Below, piece after piece: positions 59,701 to 63,995 of a stretch of 64,000 nucleotides of DNA. This DNA is from Ahaetulla prasina. Taxonomy: Eukaryota > Chordata > Lepidosauria > Squamata > Colubridae. The position numbers were made by a program, and so were the translations under genes. The stretch covers positions 167,963,752 to 168,027,751 of the forward strand of contig NC_080540.1 of the NCBI RefSeq assembly GCF_028640845.1, in the 5' to 3' direction. The notes beneath the pieces are model-generated. The model did not search any database and was not told the origin of the DNA. It was given only the letters and a program-made list of their open reading frames with translations. Numbering within the stretch: the first letter of the stretch is position 1; each line of letters opens with the position of its first letter.

Positions 59701-62700
59701 AAGACACCAGAGGGCAGGACAAGTAATGGGTAGAAGCTTATTAAAGAGAGATTCAACCTAGAAGTAAGGAGAAATTTCCTGACAGTGAGAATAATTAATC
59801 TATGGAATAACTTGTGGGCACTCCACTACTAGAGGTTTTCAAAAACAGTCTGGACAACCATTTGACCACAATAGTATAAGGTCTTAAGTCAGAAGCAGGG
59901 GGTTCGACTAGGAGACCTCTGAATCTATGGTCTATTCATTCCCAGAATGATAAATACAAGGATAATATAAAACCCCCATTTACATTATCTTCCTTTGCTC
60001 TCTGTAATTAAGGTATATGATGTTCCTAGTACTAGGCTTACTGGGATAATAATAATAATAATAAACTACACGGCTATGGATGAAACATGTAACAGTGATA
60101 CCCATTGTCATCGGGGCACTTGGTACCATGTCCAAGAATTTTATATCAACAAATTGTAGCTTCCTGCAATAACACCAGCGGAACTGCAAAAAACTGCGCT
60201 ACCTGGAACATCATACATCTTAAGAAGGTACTTGGTTGATACCTAGGATGCTGGCAGCAACCCACATCAACCATTAGCACCAGTCAATCGTATTTGTGAC
60301 ACATTTTTAAATGTTCTGTTGACTGAGTTTCACGTTTAATGAATAAAAGAGATAAATATGCTGCTATGCCTATTTTTTTAAAATAAATCGATATAAAAAA
60401 ATCACACAGTTTTTAAAATGGAACGAGAGGCTGTATCTGATGCCTACTCCAAAATCCCTTCTGCCTTCAGCAAGCCCATTCACTTGGCAGAGTGTATTAC
60501 AACACAGAGCATCATGCTATATGCCATTGTTACATATAAATTGGCAGTGCCGTACGTTGTGCATGCATATCATACGATACATTGTCTGGTTTTGCACTGT
60601 TCTAGGAAAGAGAGGAAGGGAGAAAGGAAGAAGGGCTGGTGGCAACATTACATCCCTTATAGAGTCTAATTCTGCCCTTAAATCCTGACCTGTTGGCAAC
60701 ACTCACCATGACGTCTCCCTTCAAGAGCAAGGCCGGCTCCAGGGTGATACAGATCTTCTGAGGGCCACTGGCACCATGGAGGCTACTGCATGAACAAAGA
60801 ACATTATAAGGATTGCCGGAATTGAGGTTAAAAGAAGACTAGCCTATAATGTGTCCTTATAACTTCAGAGGTATCTTCGGTGTTTGATCTAGGGAAAACC
60901 AGCTCATACTTACTAGATCCCAGAAGTATAGACCAGTTGCATGGATTGGTAGATCTTTAGGAAAGGTTGATAACCTAGAAGAGAGAAGATGGGCCAGATG
61001 GATCAAAAAAGAAGAACCCATCTCCAGGAAATAGAAGAATGATGCAAATCATAGAAATGGAAGGGCAAATAAAGGATGTGCATTCATAGAATGGAATGGA
61101 ATGGAATGGAATGGAATGGAATGGAATGGAATGGAATAGAATAGAATGGAATGGAATGGAATGGAATAGAATAGAATAGAATTTTATTGGCCAAGTGTGA
61201 TTGGACACACAAGGAATTTGTCTTGGTGCATAAGTCATATACTTGCTAGCCTTCTGCCACTTACCTCCTCCACTTTCAAAAGTAGGAATGGCTGGGAGCA
61301 GGACGTGGTGCAGAAAAAGGGTATTGCTGTTCATCTTGATCGTGCCTGAGAGAAGTCCACTGAAATAATGAATATACCTACCACAGAGACAAAAAGATAA
61401 AGAGATCATCCATGGGACATGTAAAAATGAACGGGTCTAAATTCCATCCATATAGGCAAATGGCTAGTTGCAAAGTTTTAATCCTGTTGTATGTATTGGT
61501 TTCAGCCTATAATTAAATATACTATATTGCAACTTTACTTAATAGCATGAAACATTTCAGAATGTATTTATTATAATATTATTAGGAAAAAAAATCTTAA
61601 CATGTATGAGGCAACATCTCTCTAATACCAGAATCTAATAACAGACATTAAAATGTAAGTAGTCCTCAATTTACAACCACAATTGAGCCCAAAATTTCTG
61701 TTGTTAAGGCAGACATTTGTTAAGTGAATGTTGTTTCATTATGTATGTCCTTTCTTGCCTCAGTTGTTAAGTGAATCACTGCAGTTGATAAGTTAGTAAG
61801 CTGGTTGTTAAGTGAACCTGGCTTCCCCATTGATTTGCTTTGTCAGAAGGTCACAAAAAGGGATCACAGGACCTTGGGTCACAGAAACGGTCATAAATGT
61901 GAACCCGTTGCCAAGCATCTGAATTATGATCACGTGATCATGGGGATGCTGCAAAGGTCGTTAACTGTGAAAACGGTCATAAGTCACTTTTTTTCAGTGC
62001 TTGTAACTTTGAACGGTCACTAAATGAATACTTGTTAGTTGAAAACTACCTGTATTAGTTATCTGGTAAGAACTGGAAGGTAAAATGAATCACACAAAAG
62101 CCAATGGGATCTGTAGGTGTGTGTGTGGGGGAGAGGCAAGATGGCTTAAACCAATATCAGGAATGCAGTGTTGTGATAAAAAGCTGCCCCACTCCTTTTT
62201 TATGGGCATTACACAGTGGTGAAATCCAAATTTTTTTTACTACCGGTTCTGTGGGCATGGCTTGGTGGGCGTGGTGTGGCTTGGTGGGTGTGGCAGGAGA
62301 AGAATATTGTGAATCTCCATTCCCACCCCACTCTGGGGCCAGCCAGAGGTGGTATTTGCCAATTCTCCAAACTGCTCCAAATTTCCGCTACCAGTTCTGC
62401 AGAACCTGGTGGATTTCACCCCTGACATTACAGTATTGCCTAAATGCTCAAAGAGCAAAGTTTGTGGCATGACACTGCAATACAATTTTCATCAATCTGA
62501 TTAAAGAAAAGTTCCTGTGGGTGCCGATGACAAAAGCCATGAAAATGACGACACTTATTTTTGCCTTTCATAAAACAATTTATTTTCAAAGCTTCAGCCA
62601 GGTTGCCAAGGAAATTTGAAAAGTATCTGAAAGGCACCTTCCGGTTTCTTAACAAAAAAATTCATTACTTGTGAGTAAACATCTTATCACTACTTGCAAA

Positions 62701-63471
62701 GTCTGGGTCAGAACAACAACATGTCCTTTCAGCAGTTCCAAGAAGGCTCCACACTCTTTTTCACTACTTGGGTGACCCTGAGGACACAGACAAACCTCCA
62801 AGTGGCCTCAATGACCCTCTAAGGAAAAGGTAACGGTAAAGGTTCCCCTCACACATACGTGCTAGTCGTTTCCAACTCTAGGAGGCGGTGCTCATCTCTG
62901 TTTCAAAGCCGAAGAGCCAGGGCTGTCCGAAGACGTCTCCGTGGTCATATGGCCATATATGCTGGCATGACTCAACGCCAAAGGCCTACGGAACGCTGTT
63001 ACCTTCCCACCAAAGGTGGTCCCTATTTTTCTACCTGCATTTTTTATGTGCTTTCGAACTGCTATGTTGGCAGAAGCTGGGATAAGTAACGGGAGCTCAC
63101 CCCGTTACGTGGCACTAGGGATTCGAACCGCTGAACTGCCGACCTTTAGATCGACAAGCTCCGCGTCTTAACCACTAAGCCATCGCGTCCCTTAATGACT
63201 CTCTAAAAGAAAGCAAATGACTAGCTGTCCGCAAGGCTTATAAATCCTTCCATTCGCCCCCATCCAGTCAGAGCTGAAGAAGCTTCTTGGACGAGAAGCG
63301 AAATGTCTTCAAAGAGAAACAAGAAAGTCCAGTTGTCCTCTTGAAAAAGGACCTTTGGATATACGATAGAGGGGGTGCAAGGCTCACCTCTTCTGCGATG
63401 GCTGGAGAGAGGCAGCTACTTTGTCTTCACAGAACTTGCGCATGGTTAGTGTGCTGAGGGCCTGGTCTGCA
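22604..63471 (-). CDS. TNS2: TNS2 (tensin-2) gene, 19 coding exons, partial at 5' end
   Basis: Tensin-2 is a focal-adhesion adaptor linking integrin tails and phosphotyrosine signalling to the actin cytoskeleton. Minus-strand exons in transcript order: 63471-63388, 61377-61265, 60974-60914, 60785-60707, 56215-56086, 52130-52065, 49340-49224, 46036-44777, 42923-42776, 39350-38449, 36899-36813, 32701-32570, 31452-31360, 30628-30551, 29355-29278, 26899-26731, 25440-25372, 23985-23956, 22745-22604. All have GT-AG borders and compatible phases; they sum to 1278 codons plus TGA. Approximate domains in this partial protein: end of the phosphatase-like region 1-30, C2 29-177, Pro/Ser/His-rich linker 180-990, SH2 1005-1115, PTB 1140-1278. 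It is tensin-2 rather than tensin-1 or -3 because of the linker motifs and the SPRYD3 neighbour. The C1 domain and start codon lie beyond 64000. No inactivating change is seen. Confidence 0.97.
22846..23060 (-). mobile_element. Sauria-type SINE, minus strand, diverged
   Basis: Read on the minus strand it gives agcagtactgcaggctaatt, the aaggttgactcagccttcc block, aggacccagattgttaggg and agcggtatataagtctgct, as in the fuller copies at 30751 and 38131. Confidence 0.75.
23090..23955. other. TNS2 intron, no recognisable element
   Basis: AT-rich intronic sequence. A 17-bp direct repeat (tattggaaaggatcaaa, 23420-23455) is the only feature seen. Confidence 0.5.
23956..23985 (-). CDS. TNS2: TNS2 30-bp microexon: PTB domain
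   Basis: Only 30 bp (acceptor aattctag, donor GTAAGT) encoding WANTDGTTS plus split Arg and Lys codons. It is needed to join DPQDR-R to K-IFGFVAK in frame and matches the W.N.DGTTSK motif of the family. Confidence 0.92.
24608..24864. mobile_element. Hairpin-containing element fragment
   Basis: Opens with a ~35-bp inverted repeat (24608-24643 against 24662-24696, one mismatch, ~18-nt loop) followed by a CpG/GTGC-rich stretch, and ends gttcaaatttcaccactg, the right terminus of the hAT family seen at 40482 and 41308. The left terminus was not found. Confidence 0.5.
25372..25440 (-). CDS. TNS2: TNS2 exon: PTB domain
   Basis: A 69-bp exon encoding [20 protein letters not shown] then DR. Acceptor tcttacag, donor GTAAGC. 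A Lys codon is split with the previous exon. Confidence 0.96.
25558..25704. repeat. Imperfect palindrome, retroelement-like
   Basis: The left arm begins ggtgctctctgagcttggtt and the right arm is its complement ending agctcagagagcacc; arms are ~70 bp meeting near aacatcatcagtgcactagc. The gacgtttcattacc and aggtaacatcatcagtgc motifs resemble terminal regions of reptile Penelope-like elements (inference). Confidence 0.55.
25850..26400 (+). mobile_element. LINE 3' end with a hAT insertion
   Basis: Decayed C-terminal reverse-transcriptase tail ([32 protein letters not shown]) with the downstream gtaaggggcatgcataag block and a tail of AAATA repeats. A second copy is at 37025-37490 and a minus-strand copy at 63530-63995. 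A 129-bp hAT MITE interrupts it at 26134-26262. Confidence 0.7.
26134..26262. mobile_element. hAT MITE with perfect 8-bp target duplication
   Basis: Ends cagtggtgggattca and the complementary ctcccaccactg, flanked by acctcacc at 26126-26133 and 26263-26270. The paralogous LINE copy at 37304-37311 has the single unfilled site acttcacc. Confidence 0.92.
26731..26899 (-). CDS. TNS2: TNS2 exon: PTB domain, first part
   Basis: A 169-bp exon encoding [20 protein letters not shown] and later [17 protein letters not shown]. This is the start of the tensin PTB domain, which binds NPxY motifs in integrin beta tails. Acceptor caaattgcag, donor GTAAGT. Confidence 0.97.
27115..27252. mobile_element. hAT MITE with perfect 8-bp target duplication
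   Basis: Same family and orientation as the copy at 26134 (cagtggtgggattcaaagta ... tgaatcccaccactg), flanked by gggctgtc at 27107-27114 and 27253-27260. Confidence 0.92.
27518..28174. mobile_element. TA-flanked palindromic MITE, copy D, split by a SINE
   Basis: Left end ctggaagtcctcaacgtac after TA; right end gtcaaggactacctg followed by TA. The interior matches the family but is interrupted at about 27563 by a plus-strand SINE. Confidence 0.75.
27564..27826 (+). mobile_element. tRNA-derived SINE, plus strand
   Basis: Head gcctctggtggctcaacaga with box B ggttcaagccc (27629-27639), body ccaaggttgactcagccttc and aggacccagattgttggggg, tail ctgagtcttcggagaagggc plus gggatataaatg and poly-A. Inserted into MITE copy D. 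Confidence 0.85.
28309..28545. repeat. Unclassified dispersed repeat, copy 1
   Basis: About 240 bp shared with 56795-57015 (blocks gctagctgatgaga, taaatagcttgaaatagatc, tatactagtctccctttatt, ggctcctgga). Both copies lie just downstream of a copy of the TA-flanked MITE. No coding content. Confidence 0.75.
28546..29277. other. TNS2 intron, no recognisable element
   Basis: Unique-looking intronic sequence. Confidence 0.5.
29278..29355 (-). CDS. TNS2: TNS2 exon: SH2-PTB linker
   Basis: A 78-bp exon encoding [20 protein letters not shown] then [19 protein letters not shown] is conserved in TNS2. Acceptor cttttcag, donor GTAAGC. Confidence 0.96.
29408..29525. mobile_element. Palindromic MITE, decayed
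   Basis: Complementary ends ttgtttttcagactcggcaa and gttgccacgtttgaaaaaca enclose the ggattccaactcctag / ctgggagttggaagtcc core seen in the other short palindromes. Confidence 0.6.
30551..30628 (-). CDS. TNS2: TNS2 exon: end of the SH2 domain
   Basis: A 78-bp exon located by looking for the missing SH2 end. It encodes [20 protein letters not shown] then RIPSK; acceptor ttttacag, donor GTAGGC. Split Gly and Asp codons match the neighbours. The family motif SALVSQHSI is recognisable. Confidence 0.95.
30751..30994 (+). mobile_element. Sauria-type tRNA SINE, nearly full length
   Basis: Head agccgtggtggcgcagtggc (box A-like) with box B-like agatcgaatctc, then ctcaaggttgatttagcct, aggacccagattgttggggg, aagcggtatataagtctaag and the tail gctattgctattgct. 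The tail resembles the Bov-B LINE 3' end used by Sauria SINEs. Confidence 0.85.
31360..31452 (-). CDS. TNS2: TNS2 exon: SH2 domain
   Basis: A 93-bp exon reading [20 protein letters not shown] and [10 protein letters not shown], the second half of the SH2 fold. Acceptor tatcttag, donor GTAAGT. Confidence 0.97.
31578..31815 (-). mobile_element. CR1 LINE 3' end, minus strand
   Basis: Minus-strand reading ends with the CR1 hallmark (complement of agctggaagggaccttggag), preceded by the conserved region whose complement is ccatttcagataggtggctg and caacttctgaaggtgagctg. Confidence 0.8.
32108..32456. mobile_element. hAT-like MITE
   Basis: Ends cagcggcgaaatcctct and ggtagcatttcacccctc belong to the family at 41308. 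Flanks gtgtaagt and gtataaat match at 6 of 8. Internal ctaccggttc motifs near both ends. Confidence 0.6.
32570..32701 (-). CDS. TNS2: TNS2 exon: SH2 core
   Basis: A 132-bp exon encoding [20 protein letters not shown] then [17 protein letters not shown]. The Arg of FLIRDS is the phosphotyrosine-binding residue of SH2 domains and is present. Acceptor gtgagcag, donor GTAAGG. Confidence 0.97.
32829..33757 (-). mobile_element. 929-bp hAT element with CpG-rich half and transposase remnant
   Basis: Ends cagaggttcccaatctttt and gtttgggaatcactg, flanked by identical ggttaagg (32821-32828 and 33758-33765). On the minus strand about 33105-32960 reads [20 protein letters not shown] then [13 protein letters not shown], resembling the C-terminal part of vertebrate hAT (ZBED/Charlie-type) transposases. 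The other ~630 bp (33110-33740) is extremely GC- and CpG-rich, unlike anything else in the window. Most of the transposase is missing, so it is non-autonomous. Confidence 0.8.
33770..34656. other. TNS2 intron, purine-rich, unclassified
   Basis: A/G-rich plus-strand sequence (33900-34300) that may be a decayed L1 3' region, but no coding similarity confirms it. Confidence 0.35.
34759..35119 (-). mobile_element. L2-type LINE 3' part, minus strand
   Basis: The complement of gcccttctcccgaaggactc marks the 3' tail; farther right cgaagtccgaggggaagttc is the complement of the Leu-Pro-rich end of the reverse transcriptase frame. An (AAT)n tail at 34759-34782. Confidence 0.75.
35284..36125 (+). mobile_element. 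L2-type LINE, 3' part with reverse transcriptase tail
   Basis: Encodes [40 protein letters not shown] and, after a frameshift near 35570, [35 protein letters not shown] and [10 protein letters not shown]. These are landmarks of the C-terminal region of vertebrate L2 LINEs. It ends with the gccctgagtcc...gggcggtatataaatg tail. Confidence 0.85.
36597..36618. repeat. Short (GT)n run
   Basis: A dinucleotide run followed by a G tract, about 25 bp. Confidence 0.7.
36813..36899 (-). CDS. TNS2: TNS2 exon: entry to the SH2 domain
   Basis: An 87-bp exon encoding [20 protein letters not shown] then [19 protein letters not shown] is the start of the tensin SH2 domain. Acceptor cttcttccag, donor GTATGC. 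Confidence 0.97.
37025..37490 (+). mobile_element. LINE 3' end, uninterrupted copy
   Basis: The same repeat as 25850-26400 (same acttagaacta, cctaagcatagta, caatgactattt and gtaaggggcgtgcataag blocks), but without the hAT insertion: gttgacttcaccccattcc at 37300-37318 is continuous. Ends in a (AAAT)n tail. Confidence 0.75.
37829..37941. repeat. (GA)n / (GGGA)n purine repeat
   Basis: About 110 bp of pure G/A: GA dinucleotides flank a GGGAGGG-rich centre. A candidate triplex or G-quadruplex former. Confidence 0.95.
38131..38370 (+). mobile_element. Sauria-type tRNA SINE
   Basis: Head aagccacggtggcgcagtgg with box A, then ctcaaggttgactcagcct, aggacccatattgttggggg and agcggtatataagtctaagt. Same family and orientation as 30751. 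Confidence 0.85.
38449..39350 (-). CDS. TNS2: TNS2 second large linker exon
   Basis: A 902-bp exon (acceptor ccttgcag, donor GTAACG) encoding about 300 residues rich in Pro, Ser and Gln. Landmarks are [13 protein letters not shown] at the start, [25 protein letters not shown] and [14 protein letters not shown] near the end. The TPAFP, PPLPEK and HHVTFAP blocks are conserved in TNS2. The frame is open across the whole exon. Confidence 0.96.
39428..39799. mobile_element. hAT MITE with internal minisatellite
   Basis: Ends cagtggtgaaatccaaag and ctggatttcccccctg between catacacg (39420-39427) and catacaca (39800-39807), 7 of 8 identical. The interior holds about five to six tandem copies of a ~41-bp unit. 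Confidence 0.8.
39486..39730. repeat. ~41-bp minisatellite inside a hAT MITE
   Basis: Unit core ggatactgcaaaatccccat followed by tccctccccactccaggg, repeated about 5.5 times with few substitutions; the last unit fades into the MITE end. Related MITEs in this window have one or two units. Confidence 0.9.
40482..40673. mobile_element. hAT MITE inserted into a CR1 tail
   Basis: Ends caggggtgaaattcact and tgaatttcaccactg, flanked by gttggaag (40474-40481) and tttggaag (40674-40681). The host sequence ...agagttggaag|ggacat... is the CR1 3' consensus. Confidence 0.85.
40674..40832 (-). mobile_element. CR1 LINE 3' end, minus strand
   Basis: Contains the complement of the CR1 tail (gaagggacatcggaggttct, ccatttcagacaaatggcca, ccacaacttctggaggcaaa). 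The outermost part is displaced to about 40465-40481 by the hAT insertion. A second, very short CR1-like end lies at 40357-40400. Confidence 0.75.
41308..41584. mobile_element. hAT MITE with perfect target duplication, two internal units
   Basis: Ends caggggtggaattcacc and gaattccatcactg, flanked by ccgtgaag at 41300-41307 and 41585-41592. In reverse orientation to 39428, with two of the ~41-bp units. Confidence 0.92.
41692..41950 (+). mobile_element. Diverged tRNA-derived SINE
   Basis: gagaaccatggctcacgtgg-ttaagatgctgg resembles the tRNA head (box A) of the SINE at 62829-63195, and ggcggggtgagctcctgtcc its downstream block. Box B is degraded. Confidence 0.45.
42325..42724. mobile_element. 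Probable hAT MITE, GC-rich
   Basis: Ends cagagatgggctgctg and agcccacccctg are complementary in part. Interior with ccacgcccaccatggccg and cctccagagcc repeats. No clear target duplication. Confidence 0.45.
42776..42923 (-). CDS. TNS2: TNS2 linker exon
   Basis: A 148-bp exon (acceptor ttccttag, donor GTATCT) encoding [20 protein letters not shown] and, further on, [17 protein letters not shown]. It joins the large exon through a split Glu codon. The PVHTSSPV piece matches the mammalian TNS2 linker; the rest is poorly conserved. Confidence 0.9.
43753..43911. mobile_element. hAT MITE
   Basis: Ends cagggttggtttcaaaac and gtagcaacccaccactg; flanks aaccaagg (43745-43752) and aagcaagg (43912-43919) match at 7 of 8. 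Confidence 0.7.
43981..44579. mobile_element. Decayed TA-MITE copy F split by a CR1 tail
   Basis: The right end gttgtaagtcaaggactgtc and interior blocks match the MITE family. A CR1 3' end (44213-44378) interrupts it. The left end is degraded. Confidence 0.55.
44213..44378 (-). mobile_element. CR1 LINE 3' end, minus strand
   Basis: Complement of the CR1 tail: gaaggaaccttggaggtctt, ccatttcagacaaatggtca, tcacaacttctggaggcaag, ending near gttccactgattta. Confidence 0.8.
44777..46036 (-). CDS. TNS2: TNS2 large linker exon
   Basis: A 1260-bp exon encoding about 419 residues, the long exon typical of tensins. It opens with [19 protein letters not shown] and carries [33 protein letters not shown], the Cys-rich [11 protein letters not shown], a [12 protein letters not shown] serine motif and [20 protein letters not shown]. 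It is rich in Pro, His and Tyr and probably disordered, with phosphorylation sites (inference). It ends EQPC before a GTGAGT donor. Confidence 0.97.
46374..46746. mobile_element. Palindromic MITE, copy G
   Basis: Ends caggtagtcctcgacttac and aaatcgaggattacctg. TA on the right flank, tg on the left. Interior gaccgttcaaagttacaac as in copies A and H. Confidence 0.75.
47389..47863. mobile_element. 475-bp hAT MITE with perfect target duplication
   Basis: Ends caggggtgaaatctaaaa and gactatttcacccctg, flanked by ctgctatg (47381-47388 and 47864-47871). Contains two near-identical ~40-bp stretches (ccggtctaccttctttaaaa and ggtctaccttttttaaaaat). Confidence 0.9.
47880..49223. other. TNS2 intron, mostly unclassified
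   Basis: Holds a possible retroelement tail at 48530-48610 (ctgaagaagcttcgttgagg, aagtgaaacattttcaaaga), similar to 63275-63345, and a 26-bp direct repeat (ttagttcacatcactgcattaggc-type, 48955-49012). Nothing else recognised. Confidence 0.45.
49224..49340 (-). CDS. TNS2: TNS2 exon after the C2 domain
   Basis: A 117-bp exon encoding [20 protein letters not shown] and [34 protein letters not shown] is a strongly conserved tensin motif. Acceptor tccccacag, donor GTATAA (weaker but GT). Confidence 0.96.
49950..50304 (+). mobile_element. LINE 3' UTR ending in pentanucleotide repeats
   Basis: AT-rich tail ending ttgtccaatcacaattggcc-aataaagaattctatt, the plus-strand counterpart of the tails at 146 and 61170. 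(TTCTG)n then (TCTAG)n follow at 50252-50304. Confidence 0.75.
50505..50700 (+). mobile_element. L1 ORF2 fragment
   Basis: The plus strand resembles the L1 C-terminus ([20 protein letters not shown], then EQTEYYLTW with changes), parallel to the fragment at 57800. Very decayed. Confidence 0.55.
50700..52064. other. TNS2 intron, no recognisable element
   Basis: Unique-looking AT-rich intronic sequence up to the exon at 52065. Confidence 0.5.
52065..52130 (-). CDS. TNS2: TNS2 exon: end of the C2 domain
   Basis: A 66-bp exon encoding [20 protein letters not shown] then K. The leading AT completes Asp with the previous G (DERFPF). Acceptor ttccgtag, donor GTGAGT. The SSSPEKIK motif closes the tensin C2 domain. 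Confidence 0.95.
52600..54230 (+). mobile_element. Penelope-like element remnant, interrupted by CR1
   Basis: Decayed plus-strand frames give [20 protein letters not shown], then [29 protein letters not shown] and [17 protein letters not shown]. The (G)xAMGT and YLRFSDD boxes are typical of Penelope-like reverse transcriptases (normally YxDD; here FSDD). After the CR1 insertion (53545-53880) the pieces [19 protein letters not shown] and [10 protein letters not shown] fit the C-terminal region. Many stops; no function expected. Confidence 0.7.
53545..53880 (+). mobile_element. CR1 LINE 3' end with (TTCTA)n tail
   Basis: Typical CR1 3' end: gagggcaggacaagaggcaa, ggagaaatttcctgacagtt, gaacaacttgcctccagaag, ttggactagaagaccttcaa, then ttctattcta repeats for about 75 bp (53806-53881). 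Confidence 0.9.
54403..54673. mobile_element. hAT MITE with perfect target duplication, two internal units
   Basis: Ends cagtagtgaaattcaaaa and ggatttcacccctg, flanked by ccccaaac (54395-54402 and 54674-54681). Same orientation as 39428; two units of the ~41-bp repeat. Confidence 0.92.
55277..55432. mobile_element. Palindromic hAT MITE with perfect target duplication
   Basis: Ends caggggtgtccaaacttggc and gccaagtttgaacatccctg, flanked by ctctaaga (55269-55276 and 55433-55440). Confidence 0.92.
55650..55945 (+). mobile_element. L2-type LINE 3' tail
   Basis: Short remnant of the frame (cgtgagctaaaaacatattt) then the tail gccctgagtccttcgggaga, agggcggtataaaagtttaa and an (AAAT)n end. Confidence 0.75.
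56086..56215 (-). CDS. TNS2: TNS2 exon: C2 domain
   Basis: A 130-bp exon beginning VKCYHKH and containing [15 protein letters not shown] and KDELDEAWR. Acceptor cctctccag, donor GTGAGC. It forms the central strands of the PTEN-like C2 fold. Confidence 0.96.
56389..56745. mobile_element. TA-MITE copy H, 3' end replaced by (CA)n
   Basis: Begins caggtagtcctcaatttac after TA and matches the family to gggctcaattgtggg, where a (CA)n run (56746-56776) begins instead of the right end. Confidence 0.75.
56795..57015. repeat. Unclassified dispersed repeat, copy 2
   Basis: Partner of 28309-28545, with the same tagctagctgatgag, agcttgaaatagatctatac and gggctcctggattg blocks. Confidence 0.75.
57800..58056 (+). 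mobile_element. L1 ORF2 C-terminal fragment
   Basis: The plus-strand frame [20 protein letters not shown] then [20 protein letters not shown] matches the same L1 region as the minus-strand element at 11290. Confidence 0.75.
58790..59085. mobile_element. Candidate MITE with subterminal repeats
   Basis: Near both ends there are arrays of caacttgc/gcaagttg-type motifs in opposite orientation (58791-58865 and 58995-59085) around an AT-rich centre. Exact termini are not resolved. Confidence 0.4.
59540..59935 (+). mobile_element. CR1 LINE 3' end, plus strand
   Basis: gagggcaggacaagtaatgg, ggagaaatttcctgacagtg, ggacaaccatttgacc, gggttcgactaggagacctc: CR1 3' region without an expanded tail. Confidence 0.8.
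60707..60785 (-). CDS. TNS2: TNS2 exon: C2 domain
   Basis: A 79-bp exon encoding [20 protein letters not shown] followed by LKGDVM. The [12 protein letters not shown] motif is characteristic of tensin C2 domains. The first base completes a Tyr codon from the previous exon. Donor GTGAGT. Confidence 0.95.
60914..60974 (-). CDS. TNS2: TNS2 exon: C2 domain
   Basis: A 61-bp exon found by splice sites (acceptor ctcttctag, donor GTAAGT). It reads [19 protein letters not shown], and its split codons join the neighbouring exons in frame. It matches the [13 protein letters not shown] strand of tensin C2 domains. Confidence 0.93.
61087..61233 (-). mobile_element. LINE tail fragment with (GGAAT)n/(GAATA)n repeat
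   Basis: About 65 bp of the LINE 3' end (attttattggccaagtgtga, ttggacacacaaggaatttg) next to about 85 bp of GGAAT and GAATA pentamers (61087-61172). Identical tail sequence to 146-200. It lies 31 bp from the exon at 61265. Confidence 0.9.
61265..61377 (-). CDS. TNS2: TNS2 exon: start of the C2 domain
   Basis: A 113-bp exon encoding [20 protein letters not shown] and [17 protein letters not shown], the first strands of the tensin C2 domain. Acceptor gtggtag, donor GTAAGT. A truncated LINE tail with a pentanucleotide repeat lies just downstream in the intron (61087-61233). Confidence 0.96.
61656..62052. mobile_element. TA-MITE copy I
   Basis: Diverged left end agtagtcctcaatttacaac, family interior, right end gttgaaaactacctg followed by TA. 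Confidence 0.7.
62214..62424. mobile_element. hAT MITE, single internal unit
   Basis: Ends cagtggtgaaatccaaat and ggatttcacccctg, flanks gcattaca (62206-62213) and acattaca (62425-62432), 7 of 8. Contains one ~41-bp unit only. Confidence 0.85.
62829..63195 (-). mobile_element. tRNA-derived SINE, minus strand
   Basis: On the minus strand the head gggacgcgatggcttagtgg (box A) and box B ggttcgaatcc (63129-63119) form an internal RNA polymerase III promoter. The ~350-bp body ends with ggaacctttaccgttacc. Different from the Sauria-type SINE. Confidence 0.8.
63265..63355 (+). mobile_element. Retroelement 3' tail fragment
   Basis: agctgaagaagcttcttgga, gagaagcgaaatgtcttcaa and aagaaagtccagttgtcctc match 48530-48610 and resemble the tail of Penelope-like or LINE elements in reptiles. 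It ends just before the TNS2 donor at 63387. Confidence 0.45.
63388..63471 (-). CDS. TNS2: TNS2 exon: end of the phosphatase-like region
   Basis: An 84-bp exon (acceptor tctcctcag, donor GTGAGC) encoding [20 protein letters not shown] then SLQPSQK, with AG left over for Arg. It corresponds to the tensin stretch that links the phosphatase-like domain to C2. It starts with the last base of a codon begun in an exon outside the window. Confidence 0.93.
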
Positions 63472-63529
63472 CTGAGGAGAGAAGACAAGGAAGGGGCACA
63501 GAGTTGCAGTTATACATTGGCAGGTGATT

Positions 63530-63995
63530 GATTGATTGATTGATTTTGTCACACAGTATATATAAGTATAAGTATGAAATAACTATACAATATATAAGCA
63601 TATATATGAGTATGAGTATGTAATAACTATATTAATTGGATATAACAAAAGGAAACAATAGGACAGGAACGGTAGGCACGTTTGTGCGCTTATGCACGCC
63701 CCTTACAGACCTCTTAGGAATGGGGTGAGGTCAATAGAAGACAGTTTTTGGTTGAAGCTTTGGGGATTTTGGGAAGAGACAACAGAGTCTGGTAGTGTAT
63801 TCTAAGTATTAACAATTCTATTACTGAAGTCCTATTTTCTGCAATCAAGATTGGAGCGGTTAACATTAAGCTTAAATCTATTGTGTGCTCGTGTATTGTT
63901 GCAATTGAAGCTGAAGTAGTCTTCAACAGGAAGGACTTTGTAATAGATGATTCTATGAGTTAAACTCAGGTCTTGTCGAAGGCGGCGGAGTTCTA
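63530..63995 (-). mobile_element. LINE 3' end, minus strand
   Basis: Reverse-complement copy of 37025-37490: gtgcgcttatgcacgcccct, aggaatggggtgaggtcaat, agtccaacagag-type blocks and gaaggcggcggagttctaaa. The hAT site is unfilled here too. (TTGA)n at 63527-63545. Confidence 0.7.
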
